Below, piece after piece: positions 15,746-23,902 of a DNA stretch of 58,411 nt. Both the position numbers and the translations under genes were made by a program. How positions within the stretch are numbered: position 1 is the first letter of the stretch; the number at the start of each line of letters is the position of its first letter. The notes under the pieces were generated by a model. That model saw only the letters and a list, made by a program, of their open reading frames with translations. It made no database searches and was not told the origin of the DNA. The stretch lies in IMG/VR virus record IMGVR_UViG_3300034072_001300, positions 1 to 58,411 of that record, one strand, 5' to 3'. The DNA comes from a virus.

Positions 15746-16104
15746 TTTCAAAAGAATTGTTAGATACTGTTCTAAGAACAAATGTTCAACAAGATGATTA
15801 TTATCTTAAAAATAATTTTTTAAGTTATTCTTATTGTAGAAGTGACAATGAATGGATATCTAAAGAAATTAACATTTATGAATTAGCCCATAAATGTAAA
15901 GAATGGGCAAAATATAAAGGATATTATATTCATAGTTCAGTAGGTGATGCTTCGTGGGGTCATTTTGAATTTACACCTACCGCTAAAATACAATCCTCTC
16001 GTGATGGATTTTTAAATATTGATTCTTTTATGGGTGAGACTGAACCTGAAGCAATATTTAAAGCTTGTGAATGGATATTAAAACAAAAGGAGAACAATGA
16101 ATAA
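15742..16104 (+). CDS. KCKEWA/ACEWIL family paralogue 1 (120 aa)
   Basis: One of three related proteins in the window (others at 52793 and 54640). Shared features are MISKELL at the start, YELAHKCKEWAKYKGY in the middle and EPEAIFKACEWILKQK at the end. The start overlaps the clamp-loader stop by four bases (ATGA). It takes the place of gp62 in T4 but shows no resemblance to it. The function is unknown. Confidence 0.75.
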   Translation: MISKELLDTVLRTNVQQDDYYLKNNFLSYSYCRSDNEWISKEINIYELAHKCKEWAKYKGYYIHSSVGDASWGHFEFTPTAKIQSSRDGFLNIDSFMGETEPEAIFKACEWILKQKENNE

Positions 16105-16651
16105 AAATGAAATAAAAGAAAAATTTAAAGAGTTCGTAAAAAGAAAACTTCAAATTACTGAAAAAACAGAAGACAAAGGAATTTATCTTGCTGCCAAATT
16201 TACACAAAGTAATGAAGATGATTTATTTATCTTCATAAAAGATAATAACATACCAAGCACATTAACTAGAGATGACTTTCATAGCACAATTATTTATAGC
16301 AGAAAATATGCTGATTTACCAATAAATGATACAGAAGATTTAGGTTATGCAGAACCAGAAAAATTTCACATTTTTGAAACACAAGAAGGAAAAAGGGCTT
16401 TGGTTATCTTATTAAAATCAGATTATCTTTTAAATAGACATAATGAGTTAATGAAAAAATATGATTTAACTTATGATTTTGAAGAATATTTACCACACGC
16501 GACATTATCATATGACATTGGAGATTTTGATATTTCGGTTCTAAATATTAAAGATTTGCCAAAACATTTTACTATAAATACAGAATACAAAGAGGATTTA
16601 GATTTAGATAAATCATATTCAGATGTATCTGATAAAGAAAAAACAAATTAA
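16097..16651 (+). CDS. 2H phosphoesterase, Acb1-like (candidate anti-CBASS protein)
   Basis: Two HxT motifs mark the 2H phosphoesterase fold: FHSTIIYS with H62/T64 and LPHATLSYD with H134/T136. The 72-residue spacing is close to that I recall for T4 Acb1 (about 69), and YLAAKFT (30-36) before the first motif is like the Acb1 N-terminal strand. Acb1 cuts cyclic di- and trinucleotides made by CBASS defence. The N-terminal KFKEFVKRKLQITE helix (9-22) loosely resembles the capsid tags. Other 2H enzymes (LigT, RNA phosphodiesterases) are the alternative. Confidence 0.7.
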   Translation: MNKNEIKEKFKEFVKRKLQITEKTEDKGIYLAAKFTQSNEDDLFIFIKDNNIPSTLTRDDFHSTIIYSRKYADLPINDTEDLGYAEPEKFHIFETQEGKRALVILLKSDYLLNRHNELMKKYDLTYDFEEYLPHATLSYDIGDFDISVLNIKDLPKHFTINTEYKEDLDLDKSYSDVSDKEKTN

Positions 16652-16660
16652 GGGGTATAA

Positions 16661-16963
16661 ATGAAAACATTAGGAAATACATGCGCAAATGGCGCAACAA
16701 AAAACGTTAAAGACATTGTATTCTGGGGAGATGGAGATACTTTTAAACTCATATCAAAAGCATCTTCTGATTCAGAAGGTTGGATGAAATCAACTAAAGC
16801 AATGCAATGTGGTAATGATGTTGTTATTCAAGTTACTACACAGCAAAGAAATCCTGATGGTTCATATTCTGTTGCAGAAGCATTAACTACAATTTCAAAT
16901 AAAATAATTGTAGAAGAAAAAGAAAATGATATTGTAGTTTCAAGAAGAATTGTAGAAAGATAG
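16661..16963 (+). CDS. conserved phage protein of unknown function (100 aa)
   Basis: A beta-rich protein: IVFWGDGDTFKLISKASSDS, EGWMKSTKAMQCG, VIQVTTQQRNPDGSYSVAEA. I recall close relatives in other T4-like phages, all unassigned. It has a short N-terminal cysteine (NTCANG). It follows the Acb1-like gene by nine bases. Confidence 0.65.
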   Translation: MKTLGNTCANGATKNVKDIVFWGDGDTFKLISKASSDSEGWMKSTKAMQCGNDVVIQVTTQQRNPDGSYSVAEALTTISNKIIVEEKENDIVVSRRIVER

Positions 16964-16967
16964 TAAC

Positions 16968-17225
16968 ATGTTTCACCATTTAACAAATGAACAGTTGGAT
17001 TCAATGAATCTAACAACGGAACAAAGATATAATTATGAAAATAAACTATCTGAAGAAATTGTAAATTTGACAATCGCAAAAAATAAATTCTATAAAAATA
17101 AAAAGCAAATAGTACCAAATTCTAGATGTAGTTGTGGTAGGTTAGCTGGTTTTGGTATAGATGTAGACGGTTGTCTATTTTTACAATATTGTTGTGATGG
17201 AAATGTTCCAACTTGGAATCATTAA
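16968..17225 (+). CDS. small cysteine-containing protein (85 aa)
   Basis: The C-terminal third carries SRCSCGRLAGFG and LQYCCDGNVPTWNH, a C-x-C...C-C set with a final His that could bind zinc. The N-terminal part is helical (LTNEQLDSMNLTTEQRYNY). The start lies four bases after the previous stop. No family is recognised. Confidence 0.65.
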   Translation: MFHHLTNEQLDSMNLTTEQRYNYENKLSEEIVNLTIAKNKFYKNKKQIVPNSRCSCGRLAGFGIDVDGCLFLQYCCDGNVPTWNH

Positions 17226-17247
17226 AAAATTAAAATAAAGGATAAAA

Positions 17248-18417
17248 ATGAATATTAATGGGCAGCTTGCTTTAGAGAATTATTTTTCTATAGAAGAAAT
17301 AATTGAATTACAAAATAATAAGGAACACGGGTTTAACTATATAAGAATAGAAAATTATATGAAAACAAATAATTTTCATTTTATGATTGATGAAATTTTA
17401 ACTAAATATAAACTAGATGTTTTTGATTATAGTAAAAGTGCTTATAACACAGAGAAAAAATACTTTTCAGATTCTGTTATTATAACAACCGCAGGAAATT
17501 CTAGAGATTCAGCATTTAATTTATATTGTAAATCGGAATATGATTTAAATGAAATTTTTAGTATTTATTTAAAACATTCAAAGGATGAAGGTGAATCAGA
17601 AGTTAAAGGATTTTTCGAAAGTATTTTCTTAAAAGGAAATGGTTTAGATAAAACAACAAAAATTCTAAAATCATCTGATTTAAAAGATATTTCAGAATTA
17701 TATTACCCATTTTTAGACACTAAAGCACTTTTTGATCAATTTTGCACGGGAAATGAAAATATTTTAGTACTTCTTGGTGCACCGGGATTAGGAAAAACAA
17801 AATTAACAAATTGTTTATTTAAGTACTTAATGTCTAATCCAGAAATGATTCCTTATGATAAATTAGAAGCTATTCCAGAACTAGAAGAACAATTCTTTAA
17901 TATTTGTTATGTTAAAAGTAATGATATTTTAACTATGGATGAATTTTGGAGAAATTTACAAAAAGATTTACCTGATTTTGTTGTTCTAGATGATTTGGAT
18001 TATATGCTTACAAAGAGAGATTCAGAAGTTCTAACATCAGAAGATGCAAAGAAAAATGCATTTTTAAATCAATTGTTATCATTTACAGATGGTGTTTCAA
18101 AAAATAAAACAAAGTTTATTATAACAACAAATCAACATTTTGATGACGTTGATGCAGCAATTCTTAGAAAAGGTAGATTATTTGATATTCTTGAATTTAG
18201 AGAATTAAATAATTCTGAAGCTTTAAATATTTGGCTAAATGAAGAATTACCTGAAGCAGAATTTCATAAATTATTCTCTGATAAAGTTTCACAAGCTGAT
18301 TTAGGTTCTGAAATTGCTAAAAGAAAAAATAAAAGAATCGAAAATACAACTTCTTCATATTTAAAAGAACCGGGTATTTCAAAAATTCAAAGAAAACCAA
18401 AAAGGATGAAATTATGA
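17248..18417 (+). CDS. AAA+ ATPase (389 aa)
   Basis: Residues 165-330 form an AAA module: Walker A LLGAPGLGKTKL (175-186), Walker B FVVLDDLDYML, sensor 1 FIITTNQHFDDVD and AILRKGRLFDILEF with a likely arginine finger, in the style of classic AAA (FtsH/Bcs1/p97-like) proteins. The N-terminal 150 residues are unassigned. The last 35 residues are basic. T4-like phages often have such an ATPase of unknown job. Its stop overlaps the next start by four bases. Confidence 0.8.
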   Translation: MNINGQLALENYFSIEEIIELQNNKEHGFNYIRIENYMKTNNFHFMIDEILTKYKLDVFDYSKSAYNTEKKYFSDSVIITTAGNSRDSAFNLYCKSEYDLNEIFSIYLKHSKDEGESEVKGFFESIFLKGNGLDKTTKILKSSDLKDISELYYPFLDTKALFDQFCTGNENILVLLGAPGLGKTKLTNCLFKYLMSNPEMIPYDKLEAIPELEEQFFNICYVKSNDILTMDEFWRNLQKDLPDFVVLDDLDYMLTKRDSEVLTSEDAKKNAFLNQLLSFTDGVSKNKTKFIITTNQHFDDVDAAILRKGRLFDILEFRELNNSEALNIWLNEELPEAEFHKLFSDKVSQADLGSEIAKRKNKRIENTTSSYLKEPGISKIQRKPKRMKL

Positions 18418-18599
18418 AAGATAACACTTTTTGGATTTTATTTTGGTTATTAGTAGCATCTTTCATTCTTGTAGATAATTATATTGATTATTTGCAAGAA
18501 AAAGAAATGAATGAATTTAAAATAAAATCAGCTGAAATAGAAAATTCAAAAATTAATGAATTATATAAAATGATTGAAGAATTAAAACAAACTAATTAA
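18414..18599 (+). CDS. small membrane protein (61 aa)
   Basis: One membrane segment, residues 6-22 (FWILFWLLVASFILVDN), then an acidic coiled coil (YLQEKEMNEFKIKSAEIEN). The start overlaps the AAA+ gene stop (ATGA), which suggests the two work together at the membrane. Confidence 0.65.
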   Translation: MKDNTFWILFWLLVASFILVDNYIDYLQEKEMNEFKIKSAEIENSKINELYKMIEELKQTN

Positions 18600-18617
18600 T
18601 AGAAATTTTGTTATAAT
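18594..18617 (+). promoter_or_regulatory. middle-type promoter (AATTAA-N12-TATAAT)
   Basis: AATTAA, 12 bases, TATAAT, upstream of the large glycosyltransferase. A late motif lies just downstream, so the gene may be expressed in both periods. Confidence 0.5.
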
Positions 18618-18622
18618 CTATC

Positions 18623-18630
18623 TATAAATA
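18623..18630 (+). promoter_or_regulatory. T4-type late promoter motif
   Basis: TATAAATA 24 bases before the ATG at 18654. Confidence 0.6.
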
Positions 18631-18653
18631 CTTATATAATTTAAAGGAGAAAA

Positions 18654-20942
18654 ATGAAAGAAGCAATTAGAAAAATTTCTGTTAAATTCTTTACTGAAGA
18701 AGCTATTAATGAATTCTCAAAAAAATTAATAACTACCAATCAAGAACTAACAAAAAACGTAAAAGAACTACACATAACATATAAAACAGAAGAAAAATCT
18801 ATAAATGAACTTAATTACAAGTTAATATATAGAAAACCTGTTTTTCAAAAACCAAAAGATAAAAAAGAATGGGAATATCATTGGAATGATTTAACTCCTT
18901 TTTATATAACTCCATCAAAAGCATTAGCAACTATTGAAATGTATTTCCCGGACTGTTTTACAAATTCAATTTTAGCTGAACTTTTTAACCAATCGATAAC
19001 AAATGCAACAAAATCAATAAGTTATCCGAAGGCAGAAGTTCTAGAAGTAAATAAAAAGAGATGGCTAGGCGAAAGGGGTAATCCAAAATATCCTATTTAT
19101 ATTATTTCTAAAGGCCGTTCAGAAACTTGTATCACGGCTGATCATCTTATAAAAATGGAAATACCATTCCACATTGTTATTGAAGAACAAGAGCACGAAG
19201 ATTATGCTAGATTTTATGGAGATAATGAACTTGTAACATTATTACATTTAGATTTAAAATTCAGAAAAGAATATGATACATATATTGAAGATTTTGATGA
19301 AACAAAATCAAAAGGTTCGGGTCCTTCAAGAAACTTTGTTTGGAATCATGCTAAAGAATCAGGCGCAAAATGGCATTGGATTATGGATGATAATATTATG
19401 GGATTCTATTACTACAATGATAATCAAAGAATAAAAGCAGTTGATGGGACATTATTTGCAACAGCGGAAGATTTTGTTGACAGATACGAAAATATTGGTA
19501 TTGCTGGTTTAAATTATTTTATGTTTGCAGTTCCTGGTGCAAAAGATAGACCTTATGTAGCAAACACAAAAATTTATTCTTGTTTACTTATTAGAAATGA
19601 TACAACTGTTAGATGGGCAGGTAGATATAATGAAGATGTTGATGTTTGTATAAGAGCATTAAAAGAAGGATATAGTACAATTCAGTTTGATGCTTTTTTA
19701 TCGGATAAAATGCAAACACAATCAATGGGTGGTGGAAATACCGATGCTTTCTACGCAGAAGAAGGAACATTACCAAAATCAAATATGTTAATGCATAATC
19801 ACCCTGATATTACAGAAGTTATGTGGAGATTTCAAAGATGGCACCACTTAACAAATTATGATATTTTTGATTATTACAAAGATAGAAATCTTAAAGAAAC
19901 AATTCAAGATATGATGAAACCACAAATTTTAGATAGAATATTAGATGCTGATATTATTAATGAAATTTCAAAAATTGATTTTAGTAAATTAAAAAAATGG
20001 GATATTTTAAAAGATATACCAAATTCAAAAAGAGAAAAAATATTTGAATGCTTAAAATTCTATAGATATAAAAAGAACACAGAAGAAATTATTGATATTA
20101 TTACAAGACCCCAATTAATAAGTTGTGATTTAGATTCATATCTTTTAGATAATGATATTCCTGACACTTTAGATAATAAAATAATGCTAGATATTTTTAA
20201 TCTAGGTGAACACAAAGAAGACAAATTATTTTACTGGAGAGATTTTAATGAATATTTTTCATATGTTCCAGAAGAAAGAAGAAAATTAATTATAGCAGAA
20301 TTAATTAGAAATAAATATCTTCAAAAACCTTATGAAAAATATACATATAATATTAAAGAAGTTATTCTTTCACAAGAAGATCATTTACAATTTAGAGATT
20401 CAAAACCGGTTATTCAAAATATTTTAAATATTGATGGTATTTCAGATAGACCTGAAATAGCTACAAGAATATGTTTAAGAAAAAGAGGCGAATTAAAGGT
20501 TCAGAATAAAAAGAAATTTAAAGTTAATTTAACTGCTAGAGGTTCAGTTCTTAAAAAAGAACACGAAGGTAAAACATTGATGCTGATTGGTGATGAAAAT
20601 TTTGATAGTACAGAAATTTTCGAAAGTACAACAGAACAATTCATCAAAGATTATAATATTGATGAAATTATTAACTCTGTTAATTACAAGGTTGATTTAA
20701 TGAGTGCAAATTTTGCTCTTGATAAAAAACTTAAAAATAGAGAATTTGTTCCAGATTTAATACTTCACACAAAAGGTGCTTATGCAGAAATGTATAAAAA
20801 TATGGTTCAATATACAGATTATTGTATTATATTCTCATCTGATAAATTAACAAAAGATTTAGAATTTTTGGTAGAACAATTAAAAATTAACAATAAAGAG
20901 TATATAATCAAATACAAAAACATAGTTGCAGATGAATGGTAG
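18654..20942 (+). CDS. TET-associated-type glycosyltransferase (TAGT) with C-terminal extension
   Basis: Residues about 140-400 are a GT-A-like transferase of the TAGT type: YPIYIISKGRSETCITADHL, then FHIVIEEQEHEDYARFYG, SGPSRNFVWNHA, HWIMDDNIMGFYYY (DDN as the metal site), and RWAGRYNEDVDVCIRALKEG. TAGT enzymes are known from phages as transferases that add sugars to hydroxymethylated bases in DNA. The N-terminal 130 residues and the 350-residue C-terminus are not assigned. No hydroxymethylase or TET/JBP oxygenase is in the window, so a DNA target is inference. The following sugar-nucleotide genes fit a donor supply. A terminator overlaps the stop. Confidence 0.75.
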   Translation: MKEAIRKISVKFFTEEAINEFSKKLITTNQELTKNVKELHITYKTEEKSINELNYKLIYRKPVFQKPKDKKEWEYHWNDLTPFYITPSKALATIEMYFPDCFTNSILAELFNQSITNATKSISYPKAEVLEVNKKRWLGERGNPKYPIYIISKGRSETCITADHLIKMEIPFHIVIEEQEHEDYARFYGDNELVTLLHLDLKFRKEYDTYIEDFDETKSKGSGPSRNFVWNHAKESGAKWHWIMDDNIMGFYYYNDNQRIKAVDGTLFATAEDFVDRYENIGIAGLNYFMFAVPGAKDRPYVANTKIYSCLLIRNDTTVRWAGRYNEDVDVCIRALKEGYSTIQFDAFLSDKMQTQSMGGGNTDAFYAEEGTLPKSNMLMHNHPDITEVMWRFQRWHHLTNYDIFDYYKDRNLKETIQDMMKPQILDRILDADIINEISKIDFSKLKKWDILKDIPNSKREKIFECLKFYRYKKNTEEIIDIITRPQLISCDLDSYLLDNDIPDTLDNKIMLDIFNLGEHKEDKLFYWRDFNEYFSYVPEERRKLIIAELIRNKYLQKPYEKYTYNIKEVILSQEDHLQFRDSKPVIQNILNIDGISDRPEIATRICLRKRGELKVQNKKKFKVNLTARGSVLKKEHEGKTLMLIGDENFDSTEIFESTTEQFIKDYNIDEIINSVNYKVDLMSANFALDKKLKNREFVPDLILHTKGAYAEMYKNMVQYTDYCIIFSSDKLTKDLEFLVEQLKINNKEYIIKYKNIVADEW

Positions 20943-20964
20943 AATTTTAAAATTCTACCATTTT
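20935..20964 (+). terminator. terminator overlapping the glycosyltransferase stop codon
   Basis: AATGGTAGAATTTT followed at once by AAAATTCTACCATT: a 14-bp perfect palindrome spanning the TAG stop, then TT. Confidence 0.7.
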
Positions 20965-20969
20965 AAGAC

Positions 20970-20977
20970 TATAAATA
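20970..20977 (+). promoter_or_regulatory. T4-type late promoter motif
   Basis: TATAAATA 23 bases before the dehydrogenase ATG. Confidence 0.6.
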
Positions 20978-20999
20978 CTTAAAAACTTAAAGGAGATTT

Positions 21000-22166
21000 A
21001 TGAAAATTACAGTAGTAGGAAGTGGTTACGTAGGAACAAGTATAGCAGTTTTACTTGCACAAAAAAATAAAGTGAGATTATTAGATGTTATTCCAGAAAA
21101 AATTGAAATGATTAATAATAAAATATCACCAATAGAAGATAAAGATATTTCTGAATATCTACAAAAAGATTTAAACTTAATTGGAACATTAGATAAAGAA
21201 TATGCATATAAAAATTCTGATTTTGTTGTTATTGCGGTACCAACTGATTATAACCCAGAAACAAATTATTTTAATACTTCACTTATTGAATCAGTTATTA
21301 AAGATGTTTTAGAATATGCACCCAAAACTGTTAATATGGTTATTAAAAGTACAATTCCCGTTGGATATGTTGAAAAAGTTAGAAAAGAATTTGGTATAAC
21401 AAATATTATGTTCAGTCCAGAATTTTTAAGAGAAGGAACTGCACTTAAAGATAATCTTTACCCAAGTAGAATTATTGTTGGTGAAAAACATACTAAAGCA
21501 ATTGAATTTGCTAATTTATTGTTAGAATGTTCTTTAAAGAAAGATGTTAAAGTTATATATACTAATCCAACCGAAGCAGAAGCAGTAAAATTATTTGCTA
21601 ATAATTATTTAGCAATGAGAGTTTCATTTTTTAATGAATTAGATTCTTATGCAGAAGTTAATGGTTTAAATACAAAGGATATTATTGATGGTGTTAGTTT
21701 GGATCCAAGAATTGGAACACATTATAATAATCCAAGTTTTGGGTATGCAGGCTACTGTTTTACAAAAGACGTTCAACAATTAAAGGCTGATATGTATAAT
21801 ACACCTAGTAATCTAATTACATCTATTCACGATTCAAATGAAAAAAGAATTAAATTTATTGCTGATAACATTATTGCTAAAAATCCAAAAACTGTTGGTA
21901 TTTACAGATTAACAATGAAAGCAAACTCAGATAACTTTAGAAATTCAGCGGTTCAAAGAATATTAACATATTTACAAGAAAAAAATATAAATGTTATTAT
22001 TTATGAACCAACTTTAAAAACAAATAAATTTAATGATATTGATGTTTTAAATACAGATGAATTTTTTGAAACTTCAGATATTATTATCGCTAATAGATTT
22101 GAACACAAATTAAGTGATTATGAAGATAAAGTTTATACGAGGGACATATTCAATACTGATTCTTAG
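21000..22166 (+). CDS. ugd: UDP-glucose 6-dehydrogenase-like enzyme
   Basis: A 388-residue nucleotide-sugar dehydrogenase that oxidises UDP-glucose to UDP-glucuronate with two NAD+. The N-terminus has the Rossmann motif VVGSGYVGTSIA (4-15). The family markers STIPVGY, SPEFLREGTALKDNLYPSR, the NNYLAMRVSFFNEL helix and GYAGYCFTKDVQQL with the catalytic cysteine are all present. The length is typical of short Ugd forms. GDP-mannose or UDP-ManNAc dehydrogenases are alternatives. It lies between the glycosyltransferase and the epimerase, so it probably feeds the same pathway. A terminator overlaps its end. Confidence 0.85.
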   Translation: MKITVVGSGYVGTSIAVLLAQKNKVRLLDVIPEKIEMINNKISPIEDKDISEYLQKDLNLIGTLDKEYAYKNSDFVVIAVPTDYNPETNYFNTSLIESVIKDVLEYAPKTVNMVIKSTIPVGYVEKVRKEFGITNIMFSPEFLREGTALKDNLYPSRIIVGEKHTKAIEFANLLLECSLKKDVKVIYTNPTEAEAVKLFANNYLAMRVSFFNELDSYAEVNGLNTKDIIDGVSLDPRIGTHYNNPSFGYAGYCFTKDVQQLKADMYNTPSNLITSIHDSNEKRIKFIADNIIAKNPKTVGIYRLTMKANSDNFRNSAVQRILTYLQEKNINVIIYEPTLKTNKFNDIDVLNTDEFFETSDIIIANRFEHKLSDYEDKVYTRDIFNTDS

Positions 22167-22181
22167 TATTGAATATTTTTA
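22146..22181 (+). terminator. terminator overlapping the ugd stop codon
   Basis: ATATTCAATACT, loop GATTCTT, AGTATTGAATAT: a 12-bp perfect stem then TTTTT. The homing endonuclease gene starts right after it. Confidence 0.8.
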
Positions 22182-22185
22182 AAAT

Positions 22186-22965
22186 ATGTCAAGAAAACAA
22201 AAAGATTACAAGTATCATTATACATATAGGATAACAAATATAATAGAGAAAAAATACTACTATGGTGTTCATTCATGTAATTGTTTACCCAAAGAAGATA
22301 TAGGAGTTAAATATTTTAGTTCAAGTAAAAATAAAGCATTTAAAGATGATATTAAAGAAAATCCCCAGAATTATAAGTACAAGGTTGTTAAAATATTTTC
22401 TACTAGAAAAGAAGCTTTAGAGCATGAAATATTTTTACACAATAAATTTAATGTTGGTGTTAATAAAAAATTCTATAATGATTCGAAACAGGGTTCTACA
22501 AACCGTGATACATCAGGTTTATTCCCTGCTAGGGATGTAGATGGTAATATATTTATGATCTCTAGAGATGACGAAAGATTTATATCCGGAGAATTAGTGT
22601 CAATAAATAAAGGGCGAAAATTGAATTTTTCTATAGAACATAGAGCAAATCTATCAAAAGCTCTAACAGGCAAACCAAAATCACCTGAACACCGTTTAGC
22701 AACTAGTCTCGCGACTAACACCCGAGGCAAAAATCACCCAAGATTTAAAGGTTATTATGTAACACCTATGGGTACATTTGATTCACCTGCTGCTTGTATA
22801 CCAATTATATCTTTAACACAAATGAAAATATATTGTAATGATTGTGATACTAAAATAACAGCTAAAGCTTATAATAAATCTAGGTTTTTGCAATTATTTT
22901 ATGCATATGAAGAAGTTAAAGATAGAACATATAAAGATTTAGGATTTTGGAGAGATTATATCTAA
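22186..22965 (+). CDS. GIY-YIG homing endonuclease 1
   Basis: Residues 10-95 form a GIY-YIG domain: YHYTYRITNIIEKKYYYGVHS, then KYFSSSKNKAF, VVKIFSTRKEALEHE. The central region FSIEHRANLSKALTGKPKSPEHR is a NUMOD3-type DNA-binding repeat. The architecture matches the free-standing Seg-type enzymes of T4. It has no good ribosome site (AAAAT before ATG) and begins straight after the ugd terminator, so it looks like an inserted gene. It splits the two sugar-nucleotide genes. Confidence 0.85.
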   Translation: MSRKQKDYKYHYTYRITNIIEKKYYYGVHSCNCLPKEDIGVKYFSSSKNKAFKDDIKENPQNYKYKVVKIFSTRKEALEHEIFLHNKFNVGVNKKFYNDSKQGSTNRDTSGLFPARDVDGNIFMISRDDERFISGELVSINKGRKLNFSIEHRANLSKALTGKPKSPEHRLATSLATNTRGKNHPRFKGYYVTPMGTFDSPAACIPIISLTQMKIYCNDCDTKITAKAYNKSRFLQLFYAYEEVKDRTYKDLGFWRDYI

Positions 22966-22966
22966 A

Positions 22967-22990
22967 AATTAACATCTTGTATTATATAAT
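22967..22990 (+). promoter_or_regulatory. middle-type promoter (AATTAA-N12-TATAAT)
   Basis: AATTAACATCT, then TGTATTATATAAT, upstream of the epimerase. The same wording as at 14768. Confidence 0.6.
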
Positions 22991-22992
22991 TC

Positions 22993-23000
22993 TATAAATA
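22993..23000 (+). promoter_or_regulatory. T4-type late promoter motif
   Basis: TATAAATA 18 bases before the epimerase ATG. Together with the middle-type promoter just upstream, the gene has two promoters. Confidence 0.6.
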
Positions 23001-23017
23001 ATCTAAAAGGATAATAA

Positions 23018-23902
23018 ATGAAAAACAAAAAAATATTAGTTACAGGTGCAGCTGGTTTTATTGGTAGCAATCTGTGCGAAAGACTTGTAGCAGATAATGA
23101 AGTTGTTGGAATTGACAATTATTTCACTGGTTCAAAAGATAATCATATTGTTGGAGTTAAATATATTGAATCAGATGTAAAATATATTGATAAATGCTTA
23201 GAAGAAATTAAATTTAAACCGGATGTTATATATCATTTAGGGGAATATTCAAGAGTTGAACAATCTTATGAAGATGTTGGAACTGTTTTAGATTTTAATA
23301 TGGATGGTATAAAAGCAGTTTTAGAATATGTTAGAAAAAATGGATGTAAATTAATTTATGCAGGGAGTTCTACAAAATTTTCTGACATTGGGAAAGATGG
23401 GTCACCTTATGCTTGGACAAAAGCAACAAATACTGAACTTGTTCAAAATTATGGTAAATGGTATAACATAGATTACGCAATTACATATTTTTATAATGTT
23501 TATGGTCCGAGAGAAATTAAAGACGGAAAATATAGTACATTAATTGCTAAATTTTCTGAATTGTATAAAGAAAATAAAGAATTAACTATTGTTTTACCGG
23601 GTAAACAAAAAAGAAATTTTACTCATATTGATGATACTGTTGATGCTTTAGTTCTAATTGGTGAATTTGGAAAAGGTGATGAATATGGTATTGGTTCAGA
23701 TGAAGCATTTAGCATTTTAGATGTTGCTAATATGTTTTATTCAGATAAAACAAAAATCGAATTTTTACCCGAAAGACCAGGCAATAGAATGACTGCTTCG
23801 GTTGTAACAGATAAAACCAGAGCATTGGGTTGGGAACCTATAAGAAATCTAAGAGATTATATATCTAATATAAAGGAAAAATATGCAACAAATGCAAAAT
23901 AA
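23018..23902 (+). CDS. NAD-dependent sugar-nucleotide epimerase/dehydratase (extended SDR)
   Basis: The N-terminus ILVTGAAGFIGSNL (5-18) is the NAD-binding Rossmann motif. The catalytic pair is in SPYAWTKATN (Tyr and Lys of YxxxK). FYNVYGPRE and the late NFTHIDDTVDAL segment are typical of UDP-glucose 4-epimerase-like enzymes. With UDP-glucuronate from Ugd the product could be UDP-galacturonate (epimerase) or UDP-xylose (decarboxylase); the sequence alone does not decide. Its end overlaps the next gene by 20 bases. Confidence 0.82.
   Translation: MKNKKILVTGAAGFIGSNLCERLVADNEVVGIDNYFTGSKDNHIVGVKYIESDVKYIDKCLEEIKFKPDVIYHLGEYSRVEQSYEDVGTVLDFNMDGIKAVLEYVRKNGCKLIYAGSSTKFSDIGKDGSPYAWTKATNTELVQNYGKWYNIDYAITYFYNVYGPREIKDGKYSTLIAKFSELYKENKELTIVLPGKQKRNFTHIDDTVDALVLIGEFGKGDEYGIGSDEAFSILDVANMFYSDKTKIEFLPERPGNRMTASVVTDKTRALGWEPIRNLRDYISNIKEKYATNAK

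Noticed and set aside
15742-16104. gp62 directly behind gp44
   Set aside because: The protein belongs to a three-member family repeated at 52.8 and 54.6 kb and has no gp62 features.
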